Assembly (NCBI GenBank): GCA_003439945.1
Contig: QVRM01006573.1
Coordinates: 108,501 to 172,500 of the forward strand
From: Dermanyssus gallinae
Taxonomy: Eukaryota; Arthropoda; Arachnida; Mesostigmata; Dermanyssidae
Length of the DNA: 64,000 bases
Direction of reading: 5' to 3'
The notes under the pieces were generated by a model. It had not been told where the DNA came from. It worked only from the letters and a program-made list of their open reading frames with translations, and searched no databases. Shown one piece after another: positions 58,651-64,000 of this stretch (position 1 is its first letter; each line of letters starts with the position of its first letter). Position numbers and translations under genes: made by a program.

Positions 58651-59330
58651 CCAACAAACCTAGCACCCCTTAGCGGCCGTCATGGTCTGCGTCGATTAGT
58701 CAAGTGCTTTCGGCTTCTCTAGCAACCGTACGGTAAAGTAAGCTATAAACTACGGCCATTCCCGGCGCAACTAACACATTCGAGGTGGCATTGACGGAGA
58801 CGGACGTGTTTGGCGTGGTGGAAGGGCCAAGGGGCTGCTGGATCAGGCCTCAGGAGACGTGGGAATTGGATTGGGCTCTCTGATGGTGGAGAAGATGAAG
58901 AAAAAGGAGTCGTCTGTGGTGGTGGTTGTGGCTGCTGCAGCGGCGGCGGCGGCAGCGGCAGCGTACCGAAACCGTCGGCACGGGCGAGTGAGCGGCGTGC
59001 GGTCGGCGAAAGCCGCTAGGCATCTCAGCGTTGGGGGGGAAGAGATGGGAAGTGGAAGAGGTGTAGGCTCTTGCCGACGTGGCCAGCATACTAGGACGTC
59101 GTCAGACGACGAACAACGATGCAACAAGCGACTTGAATGGTGGCAACAGCAGCAAAAGGAAGACGACGCGACGCGGAAGAAGCAGCCTTCCTTCGTCCTT
59201 CGATATGAGCCGGGTTACGGGGCGATCGGTAGGAGGCTCGTAGGTGTTGAGCTAGCCGAGACAGGCAGAAGATGCCGATAGCGATGCGGGCCGAAGCTCG
59301 AACATCGATGTGGTGTAGATTGAAAAAAGC
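58650..59330. promoter_or_regulatory. GC-rich, CpG-bearing island; possible promoter or first exon
   Basis: Composition rises sharply above the flanks, with many CG dinucleotides and GGC/GGT triplets. A 140-residue plus-strand ORF (58859-59281) contains a run of eleven alanines (about 58932-58965). It then becomes basic (GVRSAKAARHLSVGG, SCRRGQHTRTSSDDEQR), with WWQQQQKEDD near its middle. Overlapping minus-strand frames are also open, so the coding strand is uncertain. In style it resembles the 5' region near cut rather than the transposon relics around it. A downstream gene beyond the window, or a non-coding first exon, is plausible; nothing proves it. Confidence 0.35.
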
Positions 59331-60515
59331 GTAGATTTTTCACACTTTTTTTCGTTTGTTCGGGCGCTTCGTTAGGCGATGCCTCGTTCATTCAGTGACG
59401 GATCGGATTCGGCTGCAGGCGGCTGTCGAATTTGGAGTTGGAGCGGAGTCGTTGGGTCTTACCTCATAAAAACTTATAATTGGAGAAGTTCTTCTTAAGA
59501 GCGGCGCGCGCCCACAAGCCCCTAAACTATATGAAAGCTCTGTCTTTGGCCTTTGTAATTTTGTCTGTCGGTAGAGGGTCAATGGGTGGCCTTGCCTTTG
59601 CTTCTACTCAGGTCGGCTTTGTTTGAAGAGAAGCTCACTCTTTGATATACTTTGGATGGGCAACGTTGGGCTTCTTTTTTCACTCAAATCAAATCGAACG
59701 CTAAGGCGCAGTGAGAAAGGTACTGATCAGGGCCTTTGGTGTCTTGGCCTTAGCGTATTGGGCATTTCCAGTTGTAGGCCAATAGAGATCGGTCCAGATG
59801 TGTGGGCATTCAAGGTGAGCGCCGCGGAAAGTCATACTAATACTGTATATGTGTGCTTTGAATTATCGTAAATAAGGAGCTCTTTTCGAGCCGTGGCCTT
59901 GCAGGTGAAAGTGCAAATAAGTGCTCTCTAAACAACACTGCCTAATTAATTATCTTACAACAAACGATTACTTGACATTAACTTGATACGGCATCAACTC
60001 ATGCAAATAAATAACAGCTATTATTGGTTTACGTTATACCTACGAACACGTTTCTCTTCGAACTGGCCGGCAAAACGATAATGCATGCAATCGTTGAATG
60101 TAGCGATACTGAAATTTTAGACCAGCTAACTAGGATCCTAATATTAACTACTGGATTTCGACGGGCCTATTCCTTTACAACAGGTTCCAACTATTTTATA
60201 TAGTCGTTTTTAAATATGCTCACGGTATGACTTTTAATAAAAGGTGACTTGCAAGCGAAAGTACTTTATAAAGTTTATAAACTCAATTCCTTTTTTGAAA
60301 TAGCTCTCCGCGGTTGCACACAACATAGTTAACAGATTACAATGCATAGTTTTCTTTTTTCTCACGTCCATCCCACGGTCTTAAAACCCAGAGGCAAGTT
60401 TTGCCTCTGTGCGTTAAAATAATCAAAGGTTTGTTTGCGCGATAAAAGCATCATTTAAATATGGAACACCATTGTATTCCATTTTTATTTGATAAGGTGA
60501 TTTGATTTGACATCA
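59331..60515. other. No recognised gene
   Basis: Short ORFs without motifs. A small inverted repeat CAGAGGCAA ... TTGCCTCTG lies at 60389-60409. Confidence 0.4.
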
Positions 60516-61040
60516 ACGTCTTGTCTGTTTCACAATGTACATAAAGCGGGCACTTTGATTGTCAATGCGGGTAAGAAGCCCCTTTATGTACCTAATGTCA
60601 GACTGTGCACCGCTGTTACGTTGATTTGATTGAGGTTGAAAACACCGCGCATGATACCCGTTGAGAATTTTGTCTCGGAGTGCAAAAGTAGAGTTAAAAA
60701 GTTCGAGACGTGTTAGATCTGGACAATTTCAGTGCCTCTCACCTCTGGTCTGGTCTTGTATGTGACGATCCTCACGTCTATACTAGATATGTATCTCTCT
60801 ATATAGTTACGCTTAGGTATCTATGTATATACCTGTTTATCAGGTATCTATGTATATACCTGTTTATCAGGTATCTATGTATATACCTGTTTATCAGGTA
60901 TCTATGTATATACCTGTTTATGGCTATCATCACCTGGTTAGTTCAATAGGAACTTACACGAACAATGCACATTTGTGCAAATCAGGACAACCGTGGCCTT
61001 TATTATACAGTTCATCAAAGCATTCCTAGATCGAATTGCA
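60516..61040 (+). pseudogene. Non-LTR reverse transcriptase 3' fragment, His/Cys-cluster family (copy 5), interrupted by a minisatellite
   Basis: MRVRSPFMYLMSDCAPLLR (about 60565-60620) matches the RSRLVCLMPGCVPLVE block of the copy at 39.8 kb. It is followed by NFSASHLWSGLVCDDPHVYT (about 60724-60785). The array at 60816-60921 then interrupts the sequence, which resumes with YGYHHLV (about 60920). The terminal Cys/His cluster is heavily degraded. The copy is dead. Confidence 0.65.
60816..60921. repeat. 27-bp minisatellite, four copies
   Basis: The unit, which reads CAGGTATCTATGTATATACC followed by TGTTTAT, is repeated at 60841, 60868 and 60895. A first copy from 60816 differs only in its first two bases. 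Each unit contains an internal inverted repeat (AGGTAT ... ATACCT). Absence of this array from the related retroelement copies shows that it arose after insertion. Confidence 0.93.
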
Positions 61041-61540
61041 CGCGTCCATTTCCAGTGTTGGCTAGTAGAAGAATACTATGTGCGATTAGTTGGCTCTCAG
61101 CAACAGCATCCATTATTCATAATGGATTTAATTGGGGTTTTCTGCCACACAGGCGTTTTGCAGCACATACATTAAGTAGTAGGGCAATGGCCAACCAGAT
61201 TTGCAATCTCAGAAGAAACGCGAATTATAGTCGATTAGATGCCATGCATGGCAACTTCGTTTGGCATTTTTTGAGTTACAGTATTTGAAACTCCAAAGTT
61301 CGAAACAAGTCTGATCTATGTCGGATAAAGCAGGCCTAAAATTCTGAGTTGTTCATGGAGGCACGCCCTCAAAAGTTGTCAGAGAGTTTCGGTTTCAAGT
61401 AAGTTTAAGCTAGTCACTTTCAGCAAGTACCTTCTGAAAACGCGTAATGTTTACTTAGAGGTTATACTTTGCGTAAAAGAAACGCATTTATCCGCCTCCG
61501 CAAGAACGTGTTATTATACGTTATATTTACACGAATTATA
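61041..61540. other. No recognised gene
   Basis: Short overlapping plus-strand ORFs (for example 60965-61288) without recognisable motif; this may be 3' sequence of the preceding fragment. Confidence 0.35.
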
Positions 61541-61559
61541 AAAAAAACTGCTGATTTAA

Positions 61560-61930
61560 TCCTACACAGCCATTTCGAACAGATGGATATATGCTACAAG
61601 GATCCATACATGGCCTCCTAGGGAATATAGCGTATGGCGACACGCCGTTGATGGGAGACTCTTCGATGTCGACTTCTTTGTTTATGCGGACGCCCTCGTC
61701 TTTACCGGGGACGGACACCAAGTAAACTCGATAATTGTGCAAACAAGGAATGACGACTGCTGGCAGCTTGCCTTGGACTGACCCAAAGGTAAGGCGATAT
61801 TTTGACGGGCCGAAGACGCTGTATAAACCTCTATCTGTTCCTAGATGGCCGCAAAACCAAGACCGTTGGCACGGTCAGAAATTTCGGGATTTGTCTCGGT
61901 CTGGGTCTTCGGGATATCCCTAACTGATCA
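61560..61930 (+). pseudogene. Possible decayed reverse transcriptase (YADA box)
   Basis: The plus strand reads VDFFVYADALVFTGDGHQVN (about 61668-61727), which resembles the YADD catalytic box and its following strand with the second aspartate lost. Further on, LALDPKVRRYFDGPKT resembles the L.LN..K...F segment that follows in non-LTR enzymes. The preceding GVPQG block is not clear, so the assignment rests on one motif. Confidence 0.4.
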
Positions 61931-62525
61931 GGGCGACAAACCAAATCCTGTGGCCGCTAAATACTTTGCCTCACCAAAATGCTCGATATATACACTGGAA
62001 CGCTGTTCCCTGTGAGAGTATTTAACGCATCAGAACGGTAAGAAGCAGTAGCACGCGACAAGCTAGTGCCACATAAAGAGGACGACCTGGAGAGGGGAAC
62101 CCTATTGCGAGCCTTCGCGCACCTATTCCTGGCAAAAAACTCACTTTCTAATCAGACAGGTTTTGACGGGGCACGACGGCTCTTGGTCGTACACGTTTAG
62201 ACTTGAAGGCCCCCAGCGCCATGCGCATCCACTGCGCCGATAGAGTGGAGGACATCCCCGAACATATTCCCCTAGGCTTTGCAGCCTAGGCGGAGTAGCT
62301 GGCATCACGTTCTCTTTCAGTGGTGATAACGGCACTCACTCTTAATAGTTAGTTATGTAGCGTCATCAAAATAATGTAGAGTCTCTTATCCAGTAGCGAA
62401 AAACATCTTATGTTTTTAACGACATCTTTTGCGAAAAGCGCGGTTTTCCATGGCCTCTGGGAAACGTCCCGATAGTTTACTCATCGTTATTATTTATTTA
62501 TTGCACTCAAACAGAGTATAGTCAA
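61931..62525. other. No recognised gene
   Basis: A perfect eight-base inverted repeat CCTAGGCT ... AGCCTAGG lies at 62271-62290. Short ORFs only. Confidence 0.4.
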
Positions 62526-63700
62526 GATCGCTCACTTTATAATATGTTTCCTGTTTTCTGCCGTCCTAACAAAAGAGAAAGTGTAGCGACCTAATCCAAA
62601 GCGCCGGATAGTTGACTGAGTGGTACTCAGCACTGTTCTGCACGCAGAATCGAGTACATTTGGAGTGCTCCTAGTGAAATAATTTGGACAAACACACAAA
62701 GTGATAGCCATGTCCGCCGCTGCCAGTATTACTTTTGTCCCTCGCCTCATAAGAAAATGGTGAAGCTGAAATGTTGTAGGCATTCTCAGCCGAAGCGCCT
62801 CTATCATCAACGCACAGCCAGTCAGAACATGCAAGAATTGGCTTCTAGCCCTAATAGAAACGCAGAGTACTTCTTTTATGTACGTTGTAAAGCACTTCCT
62901 AAGCGAGCTAAACTTTGTTTCTCTGAGGGCCCACGCCGTGTCTAGTTTGCATGCCATCTTTAAAAGCCTTTACAGCATAAAAAGATGCAGAGCTGCGTCA
63001 ACGGAGAGTCCTTTGACTTTTGGTACCCAGGAAATTTCAGCCAAGGCCTATGATATGTGCGTCGCGAATACGGTAAAGGGTTTACAAACTCGTGAGACTT
63101 ACCAGAGCAAATGATAGTATCACTCTTTGCAAATCTCTGATTGACGGCCCTGGTTTCCGGGTCCTTATATGCAACCCTTTGAACCAAGGCATGTCTCATC
63201 CATTTGAGTGATGCAATTGATGGCGCCAACGTCTTTATAGAAGACAAAGATATCATTATCGTGCACCACCACCAGTTCCCGATATCTCGTTGCACATGGC
63301 TAACAAGGTTAGAAAGGACAACGGTAAATATGATGCAGCTGTGTGAGTCTCCCTAGAGTCCCCACGTTTTGCTCTGCCTCAAGAACGCCTCAACTAAAAG
63401 GTCGCCCTTACCGAAAATACTTGAAATCTTTGTTAATGCCGTTGATCAATAAGTGGCGAGTGGCGTTGTAAAAGGCTTTAATTTAGCTAATGAAAACAGA
63501 ATGAGATTGCCTTATAGCTTTGCCACAGTCTCGGATTGTAGCACAAGAATTGCGTCTCACATCCTTCCAAACGCCCCAATTCTTCAGGCGGAAGGGTGTG
63601 GCTCATCGCAGCCTTCAGTCTCATTACAACCAGCTAAAATCATATCCTGTTGAGCGTTTTTTGTAAGGCGATTCCCTGGCAAGGATCACTTCGGTAACCA
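62526..63700 (-). pseudogene. Non-LTR reverse transcriptase, His/Cys-cluster family (copy 6, extends into the palm)
   Basis: Minus-strand blocks in order: GDSHSCIIFTVVLSNLV (about 63350-63300, matching GDSLSP.LF...L), then ELVVVHDNDIFVFYKDVGAI (about 63285-63225, the degraded catalytic strand). These are followed by LRKCFTTYIKEVLCVSIRAR, LTGCALMIEALRLRM and FQLHHFLM (about 62905-62760). It is the only copy of the family in the window that retains part of the palm. The catalytic box is destroyed and the frame changes several times. The C-terminal cluster is largely eroded. Confidence 0.55.
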
Positions 63701-64000
63701 TGTTTCCCCTGAATACGGTAGAGAGTCTGGCGATGTGGTAAAATCTGAGTATTCGTCCTTCATTCATAATCCCGTTAAAGAAATCACGAAGAATACCTAA
63801 AGGGGTAGCCTTACCTTGTATCCCCTTCTCACAGTAGACAGAGACATATCCACTTTTTCGCTTTGGAATGTACTGAAGCATAGCACCCGCTTAATCCACT
63901 GTGAATTGGCTATTCATTGTATTATTCTAATGTAATAATTAATAAATCATCACAATATTTCCTATTGTTCTAATGTAAACGAAAATTTTATCAATACATA
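63701..64000. other. No recognised gene
   Basis: An 85-residue minus-strand ORF (63624-63881) may continue the reverse transcriptase relic upstream but has no diagnostic motif. The right edge is AT-rich. Confidence 0.35.

Overview
This is a eukaryotic nuclear window. The one recognisable host gene is an arthropod-type Cut/Cux homeobox gene on the + strand, split by short GT-AG introns. The surrounding DNA is very rich in (TA)n and trinucleotide microsatellites and in non-LTR and mariner-like relics. I infer an arthropod, and the families of reverse transcriptase relics, which I know from ticks and mites, make a chelicerate plausible. The species cannot be fixed from this sequence alone.

Region 1 (1-15633) shows no supportable coding exon. 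It is packed with CAG/CAA, GTT, ATT/ATG, CT, GT and TA arrays, a 13-base G run and a 21-bp minisatellite. Because the first visible cut exon opens with a splice acceptor, this stretch is most simply upstream intron or regulatory DNA of the same gene.

Region 2 (15634-19587) holds the last three exons of cut: 15634-16105, 16321-18326 and 18436-19587. Joined, they stay in frame and give 1209 residues: a coiled coil shared with Cux/CASP proteins, three CUT domains, and a Cut-class homeodomain with the WFHNHR signature. The product is expected to be a nuclear sequence-specific transcription factor.

Region 3 (19588 to about 24450) is a microsatellite-bearing non-coding stretch that could be a long 3' UTR. 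A candidate polyadenylation signal lies at 24418.

Region 4 (about 24.5-64 kb) is a transposon graveyard with one well-preserved element. Decayed non-LTR reverse transcriptase pieces of at least four lineages lie on both strands. One lineage, with a C-terminal His/Cys cluster, occurs as six copies. There are two mariner relics; one is an 881-bp internally deleted copy with terminal inverted repeats (TIRs) and TA duplications. A third DNA transposon of 1741 bp has TIRs of about 0.45-0.55 kb and a broken transposase. The outstanding item is an apparently intact CR1/L2-like non-LTR retrotransposon on the minus strand (about 48.7-53.05 kb), with an uninterrupted PHD-finger ORF1 and an endonuclease/reverse transcriptase ORF2. 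A GC-rich, CpG-bearing stretch at 58.65-59.3 kb could be the promoter or first exon of another gene, but no product is recognised.

No prokaryotic features, CRISPR arrays, rRNA or convincing intact tRNA genes were seen.
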